The notes below the pieces were generated by a model. That model ran no database searches and was not told where the DNA came from. It worked only from the letters and a program-made list of their open reading frames with translations. A stretch of 64,000 nt of DNA, from contig JAQVCM010000002.1 of the NCBI GenBank assembly GCA_028689775.1, forward strand, positions 204,888 through 268,887. Direction: 5' to 3'. Source of the DNA: Crocinitomicaceae bacterium. GTDB lineage: Bacteria > Bacteroidota > Bacteroidia > Flavobacteriales_D > Crocinitomicaceae. This document shows positions 8,970 through 17,991 of this stretch, one piece after another (the first letter of the stretch is position 1; each line of letters begins with the position of its first letter). Made by a program: the position numbers and the translations under genes.

Positions 8970-10181
8970 TTATCCTTGTTTTCGAGTTAAGAATTTAACT
9001 GGAATATAGGATGCCAATATGGAAAGCGATGACACTAAAACCAGAACTAAAGCTCCATCTGTCCAGTTGATACTGATGGGGAATGCTTCTCCGCCTGAGT
9101 TGGGCATTTTCACCAGCTCACCAAAAATTTGAGTAGCGCAAATCAAATAGCCAATTGCCAAACCACTGATAATTCCTTTTGCGGAAATCAGTAGACCTTC
9201 GTAAAAGAAAATTCGGAAAACGAAGTTTTGATTTGCACCAAAGCTTTGCATTGTTTTGATGTTGTCTTTTTTCTCGATGTACAACATCGTCAAAGAAGCC
9301 ACTAAATTAAATGCAGCCATGATGAAAATGAAGACCAAGATCCCAATCACAATCAATTTTTCTGATTTACTGGTTTGATAGATGAGCGCATTTTTTTCCA
9401 AATGGGTTTTCACAACCCAATCTGTTCCTAATTGTTCTTGGAGAATTCTTTTGACTTTTTCAGATTTCGATTTATCTTTCAGATTCACAAACAAAGCAGT
9501 TATGTTTTGCTCATAATCCAACATTTCTTTCGCTAGTTCGATCGGAATTATAAAAGCCTCTTGGTTGACTTCTCGGTTGTAATTTACCCTTCCTGAAATG
9601 GGAATAATTAGGTTTTTAAAAGGATTTGAGAAATTAGAAACTTTCGCTTCTCGCTTCGGAAAATAAACATCCACACGTTCATATTCACCTTCCATTTTTG
9701 GAATATAACCATCTAATTTATCGAGTAGTGTAGCACCAATTAAAGCCATCGGAGCTTCATTTTCCATCAAGGTAGGATATCCATCAACGAGGTGATCTGA
9801 AACCTTGGCAATTTTTAAAAAATCAGGTTCAACGCCTATCATTCTGGCATTTGCCCATTTCTGTTCGTTTTTGATAACGACAATTTCCTCCAGTGCTTTG
9901 GAGGTATTTGAAACTTCCGGATTGGATTTTATTTTTTTAATGTCCAAGGAGTTTTCATCAAAACTTTTTCCTTTGGAAGAGCGAATGGTGATGTTGGAAT
10001 CGTATTCACTATACAGTTGCTCCACCATGGATTCTATTCCGTTGAAAGCGGCAATTAATATGACTAGTGCAGCGGTTGTCACAGCAATACCGATTACCGA
10101 AATATTGGTAATGAGGTGAATGACGTTCTTACTTTTTTTGGTTGTAAGATACCGTCGCGCTATGTAAAAAGGAACGTTAAT
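8970..10181 (-). CDS. ABC transporter permease, LolE/MacB (FtsX-like) type, probable ATT start
   Basis: Inner-membrane permease. With the start I prefer it has 403 residues: TM1 near 25-48, a periplasmic domain to about 275, then three TM helices to the C-terminus, the layout of LolC/LolE. The only standard start in the frame is GTG at 10082, which would cut into TM1. The frame stays open upstream to a TGA and encodes a good family N-terminus, NVPFYIARRYLTTKKSKN, preceded by ATT at 10181. That ATT is 10 nt after the rbfA stop, so translation is probably coupled. An unusual ATT start, or a base error, is the simplest explanation. No ATPase gene is adjacent. Confidence 0.8.
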   Translation of the reverse strand: MNVPFYIARRYLTTKKSKNVIHLITNISVIGIAVTTAALVILIAAFNGIESMVEQLYSEYDSNITIRSSKGKSFDENSLDIKKIKSNPEVSNTSKALEEIVVIKNEQKWANARMIGVEPDFLKIAKVSDHLVDGYPTLMENEAPMALIGATLLDKLDGYIPKMEGEYERVDVYFPKREAKVSNFSNPFKNLIIPISGRVNYNREVNQEAFIIPIELAKEMLDYEQNITALFVNLKDKSKSEKVKRILQEQLGTDWVVKTHLEKNALIYQTSKSEKLIVIGILVFIFIMAAFNLVASLTMLYIEKKDNIKTMQSFGANQNFVFRIFFYEGLLISAKGIISGLAIGYLICATQIFGELVKMPNSGGEAFPISINWTDGALVLVLVSSLSILASYIPVKFLTRKQG

Positions 10182-10191
10182 GGTCTTGGAC

Positions 10192-10530
10192 TTATTTTTT
10201 GTTCAATAAATCTTGAATTTCCATTGCATAATCCAAAGAGTCATCGATTTTAAAAATCAATTCTGGAATTTTACGCATGTTTTTCAATCTTTTACCAACT
10301 TCACCACGGACTTTTTTACTGTTTTCTTGAATCGATTTTAAAACCACTTCTTTTTCTCCGCCAGCAAAAATACTCAAGTAAACACGGGCTAGAGATAAGT
10401 CTGGAGTGATTCTCACAACCGTTACACTCACCATCGCACCTAAGCAAATGTCGTGCATGTGTTGCTGAAAGTAAACTGCTAATTCCTCTTGAATTACTCC
10501 TTCAATTTTGTTTTGTCTGATTGATCCCAT
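10192..10530 (-). CDS. rbfA: Ribosome-binding factor A
   Basis: Small KH-fold protein that binds the 30S subunit during late 16S rRNA processing. 112 residues, normal length. Conserved features are the N-terminal RQNKIEGVIQEELA helix, VSVTVVRITPDLSLARVYLS, and LKNMRKIPELIFKIDDSLDYA near the C-terminus. It is the first gene of a pair with the ABC permease. A TAACTTTG box (10535-10542) lies 4 nt before the ATG, so the message may be leaderless. Confidence 0.95.
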   Translation of the reverse strand: MGSIRQNKIEGVIQEELAVYFQQHMHDICLGAMVSVTVVRITPDLSLARVYLSIFAGGEKEVVLKSIQENSKKVRGEVGKRLKNMRKIPELIFKIDDSLDYAMEIQDLLNKK

Positions 10531-10534
10531 GGTG

Positions 10535-10542
10535 CAAAGTTA
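10535..10542 (-). promoter_or_regulatory. Putative rbfA -7 box
   Basis: TAACTTTG on the minus strand, a full TAnnTTTG match, only 4 nt from the rbfA ATG, which would give an essentially leaderless mRNA. Confidence 0.4.
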
Positions 10543-10686
10543 CGCTTTTCAAGAGATTTATGAATAGAAAAATAGAAATAGCGATTTCAATAAATGTTGT
10601 TAAAGATGTTTTGATTGAAATATTCTTTTTTCGGTGTATCGAACGAACTGAGGTTTATAGGGAAATAAATAAACAATTGATGTTTT

Positions 10687-10711
10687 AAGATGCGACATGG
10701 AGTCGCATCTT
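10687..10711. terminator. Hairpin downstream of the small membrane gene
   Basis: A perfect 10-bp stem (10687-10696 with 10702-10711) with loop ATGGA. The T-run is on the plus strand (TTTT), while no plus-strand gene precedes it. On the minus strand it begins 9 nt after the stop of the 57-residue gene but is followed by AAAAC. It may mark the transcript end of that gene or block read-through from the other strand. The rest of 10543-10680 shows only a degenerate relic of the MITE end near 10639-10660. Confidence 0.5.
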
Positions 10712-10719
10712 TTTGAAAA

Positions 10720-10893
10720 TTAGTTTTTATCGTACCAGTACTTTGTTAAACTAGGAATGAAGATTATGGCTGCAGTCAATAAACTCAAAGCAAGAAGTAT
10801 ATTTGCAAATGGCCAGTATTGAAATTTAAATAAAATTCCCAATGTTAATAAGGAGAAGGTTAAACCTCCAGAAATAAAAGTTAATGCTTTCAT
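10720..10893 (-). CDS. Small two-TM membrane protein (57 aa)
   Basis: An ATG-initiated frame of 57 codons: MKALTFISGGLTFSLL at the start, one hydrophobic helix at ~5-22, a short FKFQYWPFAN loop, a second helix at ~31-48, and a charged tail KYWYDKN. The pattern of two helices around a F/HWP loop resembles small Bacteroidota proteins related to the TM part of GldL, but that likeness is from memory only. Codon use is like its neighbours and a stable hairpin follows the stop. It is isolated: 345 bp separate it from the gene ending at 11239, and I see nothing else in that stretch (10894-11238). Confidence 0.65.
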   Translation of the reverse strand: MKALTFISGGLTFSLLTLGILFKFQYWPFANILLALSLLTAAIIFIPSLTKYWYDKN

Positions 10894-11238
10894 AGTAGTG
10901 TGATTAAGTTTTCTTACTCATTTGGCTTTTCAGTTACGCCCTGTTTTTTCAAAGTGGTTGCTAGACTCCACTATTTTGTGTAAAAACTCGGATGGCAATG
11001 TTAATCGACTTATTCTAATTCGGTTAATTGGTTGATTTACAACTTCAAATATAACAATTTTTTATAATCGACGATTATTATTTAAAATATTCTTAAAAAC
11101 ACAAATCCCAAATTACACCTGTCTTTTCGATGATGCTTTTGCATCAAGAAATCTTCGGGTTTAATTTAAAATCTTTAGGTCGAATAGTGTTAGTAAGTGG
11201 GATTTCAAAAAGAATATTAGAATATTAGAAAATGAAAT

Positions 11239-12933
11239 TTATTTCTTCGGCTGAAAACCACCTGCTTGTTTTTGGACTCCAAACTCAAATTCTTTCACTG
11301 AAGTAACTTTTCCTCTTTTGTCAAAGACTTTAAATGTTCCGTGTTTTAGTCCATTTTTATAGTTGATTTCAGATATTTGTTCACCTCTTCGCGTATATTC
11401 TTTCATGGCGCCACTCAACTCTCCATCTTTGTAATTAGAAACCACAACCGGAATTTTTCCTCCAGGATAGTATGCCGTCCAAGTTCCATCTTTTACTCCA
11501 TTTTTATAAGTTCCTTCTTCTGTTTTCTTAAAATCTTTTGAAGAATAAGAAATGAATTTCCCTGTTTTTTGACTTTCTAATTTTATTCTGCCCTTCATCG
11601 GACCGTAGTTGATTTTAGATTTTGTTTTTACAACTTTGAAATTTGAAACATCTTTGATTTGTCCATTTTCAAAATAATCAACCCACGTTTTTGTTTTCAT
11701 TCCATTTTTGTAAAAGCCAGTTAACTTGGTAGCTCCAGAGAATGAAAATGATTTCCATTCTCCGTTTAATTCTCCTTTTTTGAAAGTTGCTTCGTTTTTT
11801 ACTTTTCCGTTTTGCCAATGGTTTACCCATTTTCCTTCCTCTTTACCAGCAATATATTTCCCAGTCATTAGAAGTGTGCCGTCTTCGTACCACGTTTCCC
11901 AAAGTCCATTTTTCTCATCTTTGGCATAACTGCCTTTTTTGAACTGAGAACCATCTTTGTAAAAATAATCCCAAATTCCATCTTTGAACCCATCTTTAAA
12001 TTCTGCTGTGTAAGAAAGTTCTCCTGTCGGATACCAATAGGACCATTTCCCATCTTGTAAATCATTTTTAAACGTACCAGACATGTCTCTTTTTCCTGGT
12101 TTGGTATACCAAGTCCACAAGCCTGTTTTCATTCCGTTTTTATGAAACCCTTCTACGTTGATTTGCCCGTTGTCGAAGTAATAAAAATAGGATCCTGAGA
12201 GCAAGTCACGTTCATAATTTGCAATTTTTTCGATTGCTCCAGTGTAATAAAAATAGCGCCATTCGCCTGTTTTGAGTCCTTTCGTGTATGCACCAGAAAT
12301 AAGGGAATCACCAGAAATTCTTCGTTCTAAAAAAGGACCATTTAAAATTCCATCTTCATAAATGTATCGCTCTTTTAGAATTCCATTGTTGTAATACGTT
12401 GTCATTTCACCCGTTCCGTTGGTGATGGTTTGGGTGTGTAATGAATCTGCCAACCAAAATGAACGCACGTATTTGGTTGAATCTACAAATTCTTCTTCTA
12501 ATTTTGAACGACCATCGATGTAGGCATATTTCCAGATTCCAACTGCTTGATCATTTTTGTAAAACCCTTCTTTTTCAAGATTTCCCAATTCATTCCATTC
12601 TCTGTAAACGCTATCTTGTTTGCCCAACTTGAAATATCCTTCTTGTTTATTTTTTCCATTCGGATATTTTAAAAGCACAGCACCGTTGAGTTTTCCTTTG
12701 TAATAATTGCGTTCTTCCTCCAATTGACCAAAACGATCAAAGTATTCCCATTTACCGTGCTCCAAAGTAGTTGTTCCGAGTGGATCTTTGTAATAAGCAC
12801 CAATCGATAGAGCTTGAGTTTTATTAAAATCCCAATATTGTGTGCTTTTTTTGGTCAAATTTTCTTTTAAAACAACTTGCCCAAAAGCGTTCATTGACAA
12901 GATGATAAAAAAGGAAAAGATATATTTAGACAT
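11239..12933 (-). CDS. Secreted MORN/YwqK-repeat protein
   Basis: 564 residues. Signal peptide MSKYIFSFFIILSMNAFGQ. The rest is about twenty repeats of a ~23-residue beta-hairpin unit of the form NGxWxxYYxxGxLxxxxxYKxG, e.g. DGIWDYFYKDGSQFKKGSY and EGKWVNHWQNGKVKNEATF. These are the YwqK/MORN_2 repeats; the common database name antitoxin YwqK does not imply a toxin-antitoxin role here. It should be periplasmic or outer-membrane associated; no lipobox and no T9SS domain. Function unknown. It lies 41 bp downstream of the LysE gene in the same direction. Confidence 0.85.
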   Translation of the reverse strand: MSKYIFSFFIILSMNAFGQVVLKENLTKKSTQYWDFNKTQALSIGAYYKDPLGTTTLEHGKWEYFDRFGQLEEERNYYKGKLNGAVLLKYPNGKNKQEGYFKLGKQDSVYREWNELGNLEKEGFYKNDQAVGIWKYAYIDGRSKLEEEFVDSTKYVRSFWLADSLHTQTITNGTGEMTTYYNNGILKERYIYEDGILNGPFLERRISGDSLISGAYTKGLKTGEWRYFYYTGAIEKIANYERDLLSGSYFYYFDNGQINVEGFHKNGMKTGLWTWYTKPGKRDMSGTFKNDLQDGKWSYWYPTGELSYTAEFKDGFKDGIWDYFYKDGSQFKKGSYAKDEKNGLWETWYEDGTLLMTGKYIAGKEEGKWVNHWQNGKVKNEATFKKGELNGEWKSFSFSGATKLTGFYKNGMKTKTWVDYFENGQIKDVSNFKVVKTKSKINYGPMKGRIKLESQKTGKFISYSSKDFKKTEEGTYKNGVKDGTWTAYYPGGKIPVVVSNYKDGELSGAMKEYTRRGEQISEINYKNGLKHGTFKVFDKRGKVTSVKEFEFGVQKQAGGFQPKK

Positions 12934-12974
12934 AAACGAATGGTTTTATTTATAAGTAAATTTCATGAATTTTG

Positions 12975-13622
12975 TTACATCGACTCCAAAATCCCTTGGG
13001 AAATTAAAACGATGCCAAATAGAAAAAGAATGGTGCTTGTAACTCGGTTTAAAGATCTTAAAACGTTTTGTGTAATAAAAGGGCGTAGTTTTTTCGCTCC
13101 AAAAATTTTTAAAGTATCGATGGAGAAAAAGACCAAAAGCAAGGTTCCTAAATAGATGAGCATCGGAGCATAGATTTCGGTATTTGTACTTTCTTTTGCG
13201 GCTAATGCCATCACACTGAACCAATAAAATACGATCAATGGGTTTGCTAAATTTAAGAATAAACCTTTTACAAAAAGCATCATGTAATCCCGTGAATTGT
13301 GAATTACATTCCCAGAATCATCCTGTTTGGGTTCTTTTGGTTGTTTGAAAAAATTGACACTTCCGTATATGATAAATAGTAAGCCACCAATTATTCGAAG
13401 CGTGTGCTCATTTTTCCCTTGTGCAAAACTTGAAATTTCAGAGAAAAACAGATAAGCAATGAGGATGTAAATCAAATCGCTTACAAATACACCAGCATCA
13501 AAGGCAAGCGCAGCACGAATGCCTCTCCGAATGCTCGTTTCAAGCAATACGAAAAAAACAGGTCCAAACATGATACTCAGGATAAGACCTGTTACAACTG
13601 CTTTTAATATGAGGGTGTACAA
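12975..13622 (-). CDS. LysE/RhtB family exporter (TTG start)
   Basis: 215 residues with six hydrophobic segments. The N-terminal VVTGLILSIMFGPVFFVLLETSIRRGIRAAL matches the LysE family: the GPV motif after TM1 and the RRG loop. The family exports amino acids or related small molecules; the substrate cannot be predicted. The start is TTG at 13622; no ATG is available before an upstream in-frame stop, and the N-terminus is full length from here. A TATTTTTG box lies 25 nt upstream (13647-13654, minus strand). Confidence 0.88.
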   Translation of the reverse strand: MYTLILKAVVTGLILSIMFGPVFFVLLETSIRRGIRAALAFDAGVFVSDLIYILIAYLFFSEISSFAQGKNEHTLRIIGGLLFIIYGSVNFFKQPKEPKQDDSGNVIHNSRDYMMLFVKGLFLNLANPLIVFYWFSVMALAAKESTNTEIYAPMLIYLGTLLLVFFSIDTLKIFGAKKLRPFITQNVLRSLNRVTSTILFLFGIVLISQGILESM

Positions 13623-13790
13623 TCGTTGGTATTTTTAAGCTACCTGCAAAAATAATGAAACCATTGATAAATGCGTTACATCTGCTCATATATTATGAAT
13701 TGTAGACACATCTGATGGCTTGATTTAAAATATATCCATGTTAATCGCAACAACTTTACAAATTATGCATCCATTTTTAAGGAAAGTGAT

Positions 13791-13798
13791 TACATTTG
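13791..13798 (+). promoter_or_regulatory. Putative -7 box for the 13869 gene
   Basis: TACATTTG, full match to TAnnTTTG, 70 nt before the chosen ATG. The -33 box is not evident. Confidence 0.35.
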
Positions 13799-13868
13799 CA
13801 TCTTGAATTTATGAGTAAGTAGAACTTCAAATTTGTTTTTCTACTTTTCAACATCCAACGTAAGAAAT

Positions 13869-14228
13869 ATGAGAAGTGCTGTTGCCAATAATAAATTAGA
13901 TGCAATCATCGTAAAGGTGGAGAAAAACGGAATCCTTTCGGATGGTTTGATTACGGAATTGAAAGAGCTTCGTGAGCTTGCTTTGAAAGAAGTAGATCCT
14001 TTGGTTGTTAAAGTTTTAAGATTGACGTATGAGTATTTAGAAGAACGCGAAGCATTTGATGTTCAGGCTCAATTCGAAGAAGATGAAGAGGAGAATGAAT
14101 ATCCAATCGAAATCGAAGATTTAGACAACTTACTTTATTTGTTGAATCTTTTGAAAAATGCAGAGCATAAAATCAACCGCGAGGAAATTAAAGATTACCG
14201 TACTGCACTGAAACTAGAGTTATACTAA
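13869..14228 (+). CDS. Hypothetical acidic cytoplasmic protein
   Basis: 119 residues from the ATG at 13869 (a TTG twelve codons upstream is possible but adds a non-conserved looking stretch). The protein is helical: an N-terminal amphipathic part (NNKLDAIIVKVEKNGILSDG), then a leucine-rich pair of helices, a very acidic loop (QFEEDEEENEYPIEIEDLD at ~75-92), and a final helix with KNAEHKINREEIKDYR. No signal peptide or TM segment. I do not recognise the family. It stands between the divergent LysE gene and the glycosyltransferase-like gene. Confidence 0.65.
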   Translation: MRSAVANNKLDAIIVKVEKNGILSDGLITELKELRELALKEVDPLVVKVLRLTYEYLEEREAFDVQAQFEEDEEENEYPIEIEDLDNLLYLLNLLKNAEHKINREEIKDYRTALKLELY

Positions 14229-14369
14229 ATAACTTGATGTAGATGAATTTCAGCACGTGCTGATGTGAACTATTTCAATTCATCTCTTGTTTTATCTTGG
14301 ATCTTTGGTTTTCAATTGAAAGATTTACGATTGTTTATTGGCAATCGTAACTAATTTAAAATCTCAGAA

Positions 14370-15902
14370 ATGGAAAAATGGATGAGCAAATTCCCGCTTT
14401 TAGTTTTGTTACTAGCTGTTTGTTCAACCTTATTTTTCAATGCACCTCATTTTAACGAACTTCCAACGCATCGACATGCGTGGAGTCAGTTTGATCATCA
14501 CGCCATCAGCATTGGCTTTGTAGACAATGGTTTGGACTTTTTCCATCCGCAAACAAACACCAAAATTCTGCATCCGTGGGATGATGAAGCGAAAAAGCAA
14601 GATTTTTCCTACATCACCAGCGTTGACTTTCCAATTCATCATTACATTCCCGCAATCTCTATGAAGATTTGGGGAAATACGGATCCGATCCACAACCGAC
14701 TTTACACGTATATCTATAGTTTAATTGGAGTTTTATTTCTCTACAAGCTATCTAGGTTGCTGATAGAGCATGCGTATTTGGCAATTATTCCTCCATTATT
14801 CCTCATTTTTTCTCCCGTTTTTTCCTACTACCAAATTGGGATTTTGCCTTCGATTCCTTCCTTGGCGAATTTCATCATTGGAACGTATTTCTTTGTTAAA
14901 TACACCAAATCAAACGAACGCAAACAGTGGATCATTAGTTTGATATTTATCACTTTGGCAGTTCTCTCCCGAACAAGTTTTTTGTTTTTATTCCTTTCGA
15001 TTCTATTTTTAGAATTCGTTCGTGTAATTCGAAGCAAGAGAAATGTTGCTTTTTATTTTCTGAGCGCTCTTTCTGCAATCGCAGTTCTCGGAATTTATTA
15101 CGGATACAATTATTATCTAAGAACGAATTATGGAACAATTTTCTTAAACGCTTTAGCCTATCCTGCTGATTTAAAACAATTTATCGAGGTGTTAAACAAG
15201 ACTTTGTCCTTGTGGAAATTTGATTATTTCACACAGCTTCAATACATTTTGATGCTAGTGATCTTCGTTTTTGTGTTGATTTTTAGTCGGAAATTCTTAA
15301 AGCAAATCGATCTTGCGCTTGCAGGTTTGTTCACGCTTTCGGCAATTGCTTTCTTTTTGTTGATGGAATTGCAATTCGCAGATCACAACTATTATTTCTT
15401 GGATACATTTATGTTTCCAATTCTATTTCTCGTGATTGTTTTACTTGCTTCCATTCAAGCTAATCGTTGGTTGAACAGGATTGCGATTTTATTTGTGTTG
15501 GTGATCTTTGTCAACGGTGTCGACAAAGTAAATCGAAGTATCAAGATTGCTTATGAACGCGTTGCGTGGGATCTTAATTTACCAACTTTAGAAGCTTTTA
15601 AAAACGCTAAAATGCTTTTAGATAAAAATGAGGTTCCTTCGTCGGCAACGATACTTTGTTACAATGCATACATTCCAAGTTTACCTTTTTATTTTATGGA
15701 ACGAAAAGGTTTGCCAATTGTTTTGGACGAAGAATTATTCATTCGCGATGCACCAACTTGGGGATATGACTACATGGTTTTTCAAAATCAATTTTTCGCA
15801 GAAAGAACAGCATCGTTGTATCCGGAGATTATGAATCATTTTGAGATCATTGATACGGATGGCAAAATAACTTTGTGCAAAAAAAAACGAACATCTGAAT
15901 AG
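14370..15902 (+). CDS. Polytopic membrane protein, GT-C glycosyltransferase-like
   Basis: 510 residues. A short cytoplasmic start and TM1 (~9-26) are followed by a ~75-residue extracytoplasmic loop containing HRHAWSQFDHHAISIGFVDNG and SVDFPIHHYIP, then about ten TM helices to ~385 and a soluble C-terminal domain of ~125 residues. A large first loop with acidic and histidine residues is the place of the catalytic base in GT39/GT83-type enzymes, so a sugar transferase using a polyprenyl-phosphate donor is likely but unproved. The last codons lie inside a transcription terminator. Confidence 0.7.
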   Translation: MEKWMSKFPLLVLLLAVCSTLFFNAPHFNELPTHRHAWSQFDHHAISIGFVDNGLDFFHPQTNTKILHPWDDEAKKQDFSYITSVDFPIHHYIPAISMKIWGNTDPIHNRLYTYIYSLIGVLFLYKLSRLLIEHAYLAIIPPLFLIFSPVFSYYQIGILPSIPSLANFIIGTYFFVKYTKSNERKQWIISLIFITLAVLSRTSFLFLFLSILFLEFVRVIRSKRNVAFYFLSALSAIAVLGIYYGYNYYLRTNYGTIFLNALAYPADLKQFIEVLNKTLSLWKFDYFTQLQYILMLVIFVFVLIFSRKFLKQIDLALAGLFTLSAIAFFLLMELQFADHNYYFLDTFMFPILFLVIVLLASIQANRWLNRIAILFVLVIFVNGVDKVNRSIKIAYERVAWDLNLPTLEAFKNAKMLLDKNEVPSSATILCYNAYIPSLPFYFMERKGLPIVLDEELFIRDAPTWGYDYMVFQNQFFAERTASLYPEIMNHFEIIDTDGKITLCKKKRTSE

Positions 15903-15912
15903 ATGTTCGTTT
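15885..15912. terminator. Shared terminator overlapping a stop codon
   Basis: A perfect 12-bp stem (15885-15896 with 15901-15912), loop GAAT, that contains the last codons and the stop of the gene ending at 15902. On the minus strand it is followed by at least seven U, ideal for the carboxylase gene ending at 15935; on the plus strand the T-tract is weaker. Confidence 0.8.
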
Positions 15913-15934
15913 CGATATTTTTAGTTTTCTTCAA

Positions 15935-17473
15935 TTACAAAGGAATATTTCCATGTTTTTTCTGAGGTAAAGTTTCTGCTTTGTTTTCCAACATGTGGAA
16001 CGCTGCGATTAATTTAGCTCTTGTTTCCTCCGGTAATATTACGTCATCCACAAACCCTCTTTCTGCTGCTCGGTATGGATTTGCAAACATATCCGCGTAT
16101 TCCGTTTCTTTTTCTTTCCATTTCGCTTCAGAATCTGCTGCTTCAGAAATTTCTTTCTTAAAAATAATTTCTGCCGCACCTTTCGCTCCCATAACTGCAA
16201 TTTCAGCCGTTGGCCATGCGAAATTGAGGTCAGCACCAATGTTTTTAGAGTTCATCACGTCAAACGCTCCACCATAAGCTTTACGTGTGATAACCGTAAC
16301 TCTTGGAACAGTTGCTTCAGAGAACGCATACAATAACTTCGCGCCGTGAGAAATAATTCCTCTCCATTCTTGATCGGTTCCTGGTAAGAATCCTGGAACG
16401 TCTTCTACTACCAATAATGGAATGTTGAAACAATCACAAAAACGAACAAATCTCGCCCCTTTTCTCGATGAATCGATGTCTAAAACTCCCGCCATTGCCG
16501 CTGGTTGATTAGCAACAATACCAATGGTTCTTCCTTCTAAACGTGCAAATCCAATGACAATGTTTTTTGCAAAACCTTCTTGTACTTCGCGGAATGAATT
16601 GTCATCAATGATGCAATCAATTACCGAACGGATGTCGTACGGCAAATTGGAATTTGCGGGTAATATATTTTTAATCGCTTCTGTTTTTGAAGCTGTGAAT
16701 TCGAATTTTGTGGTTGGTGCTAGTTCTCCATAGTTCTGAGGCATAAATGTCATCAAATCACGAACGTCTTTTAAACACTGTACATCGTTTGCTGATGTGA
16801 AATGCGTTACACCAGATTTCTCTGCATGTGCTTTCGCTCCGCCCAAATCTTCAGAAGTAACTTCCTCGTGTGTTACCGTTTTCACAACGTTTGGACCAGT
16901 TACGAACATGTATGAAGTATCTTCAACCATGAAGACAAAATCTGTCAACGCAGGACTGTAAACCGCTCCACCAGCACAAGGCCCCATGATGACACTAATT
17001 TGCGGAATCACACCAGAAGCTCTTGTATTTCTGAAGAAAATATCTGCATATCCTGCCAAGGAAACAACACCTTCTTGAATACGTGCACCGCCAGAATCAT
17101 TTAATCCAATAACTGGTGCACCGTTTTTCATCGCCAAATCCATGATTTTGCAAATCTTTTCAGCGTGCGTTTCAGAAAGTGAACCACCTAGAACGGTAAA
17201 GTCTTGCGAGAATACATATACCAAACGACCGTGAATTTTTCCGTAGCCAGTTACCACACCGTCTCCTGGAAATTTAGTTTTATCCAAACCGAAGGAAGTA
17301 GATCGGTGTTCGATAAACATTCCCATTTCCTGAAAAGAATTGTCATCTAAAAGTAAAAGAACGCGCTCTCTAGCGGTTAATTTTCCTTGTTGGTGTTGAC
17401 GATCGATGCGATTTTGTCCGCCACCCAACTGTGATTTTTCTCTCCGATTAATAAGTTCCTCGCTACTATTCAT
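15935..17473 (-). CDS. Acyl-CoA carboxylase beta (carboxyltransferase) subunit
   Basis: Transfers the carboxyl group from carboxybiotin to an acyl-CoA, probably propionyl-CoA, as part of a biotin-dependent carboxylase. 513 residues from the ATG at 17473, exactly the family length; an earlier in-frame ATG at 17560 adds 29 residues without family likeness. Visible landmarks: [20 protein letters not shown] near 16-35, the N-domain [29 protein letters not shown], and the C-domain [19 protein letters not shown] with [11 protein letters not shown]. No alpha (biotin carboxylase) subunit is nearby, so it must be unlinked. Confidence 0.93.
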   Translation of the reverse strand: MNSSEELINRREKSQLGGGQNRIDRQHQQGKLTARERVLLLLDDNSFQEMGMFIEHRSTSFGLDKTKFPGDGVVTGYGKIHGRLVYVFSQDFTVLGGSLSETHAEKICKIMDLAMKNGAPVIGLNDSGGARIQEGVVSLAGYADIFFRNTRASGVIPQISVIMGPCAGGAVYSPALTDFVFMVEDTSYMFVTGPNVVKTVTHEEVTSEDLGGAKAHAEKSGVTHFTSANDVQCLKDVRDLMTFMPQNYGELAPTTKFEFTASKTEAIKNILPANSNLPYDIRSVIDCIIDDNSFREVQEGFAKNIVIGFARLEGRTIGIVANQPAAMAGVLDIDSSRKGARFVRFCDCFNIPLLVVEDVPGFLPGTDQEWRGIISHGAKLLYAFSEATVPRVTVITRKAYGGAFDVMNSKNIGADLNFAWPTAEIAVMGAKGAAEIIFKKEISEAADSEAKWKEKETEYADMFANPYRAAERGFVDDVILPEETRAKLIAAFHMLENKAETLPQKKHGNIPL

Positions 17474-17630
17474 TGTTTCTAGATTGATGAGTTCATTTTT
17501 GGAATAAATAAAATATCCGTTCCAATCTCCAAAGATAGATAACCTATTTGTTGAATCCATAGAAATTTTGGAAAAACCTTACTACGAATATGACAAAAGA
17601 TTTAAATTGGGGCTTATATTTGGTCATACT

Positions 17631-17660
17631 CAAAAAAAATGCTGTCAGCCGAGGCTGACA
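17631..17660 (-). terminator. Probable terminator downstream of GH3-rfbB
   Basis: TGTCAGCC-GA-GGCTGACA (17643-17660) forms a tight hairpin; on the minus strand it is followed by GC and eight U. It lies 330 bp after the rfbB stop and before the carboxylase gene. Confidence 0.5.
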
Positions 17661-17715
17661 ACTAAAAAAACGAGCGTAGTCAAAATCATTCACAACCAAT
17701 TGAGTTGACCTTTCA

Positions 17716-17800
17716 GGCCGCGAAAATCACACTTATAAATCGCGGTACGCGATGCGTACCGCTGGAATATGCTGGGCCTTTAGCCGTGAGGATGATGCTG
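17716..17800. repeat. REP-like intergenic palindromic sequence
   Basis: Within the ~500-bp gap 17474-17991 there is a GC-richer block unlike the surrounding DNA. It contains a perfect 9-bp hairpin, GCGGTACGC-GAT-GCGTACCGC (17742-17762), and pieces such as CTTTCAGGCCGCG and GGGCCTTTAGCCG that read like repeated non-coding sequence. No ORF is credible here. Only one copy is in this window, so calling it a repeat family is inference. Confidence 0.4.
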
Positions 17801-17991
17801 TCGTTTTTACAGCGATGTTTCTATGGATTTCTGTTTGAGCAAATTTTTCAGGATTGTTTTTTAATACAAATCAACTTCATCGCAGTGAAGGGACAACTCA
17901 TCTCAACACCCATTATCCCTTCCAAAATCATCTTAAAAATGTTAATTGTTTGACAACTGAAATTATTGACTAAATTGTTGTCAAAATAAGA

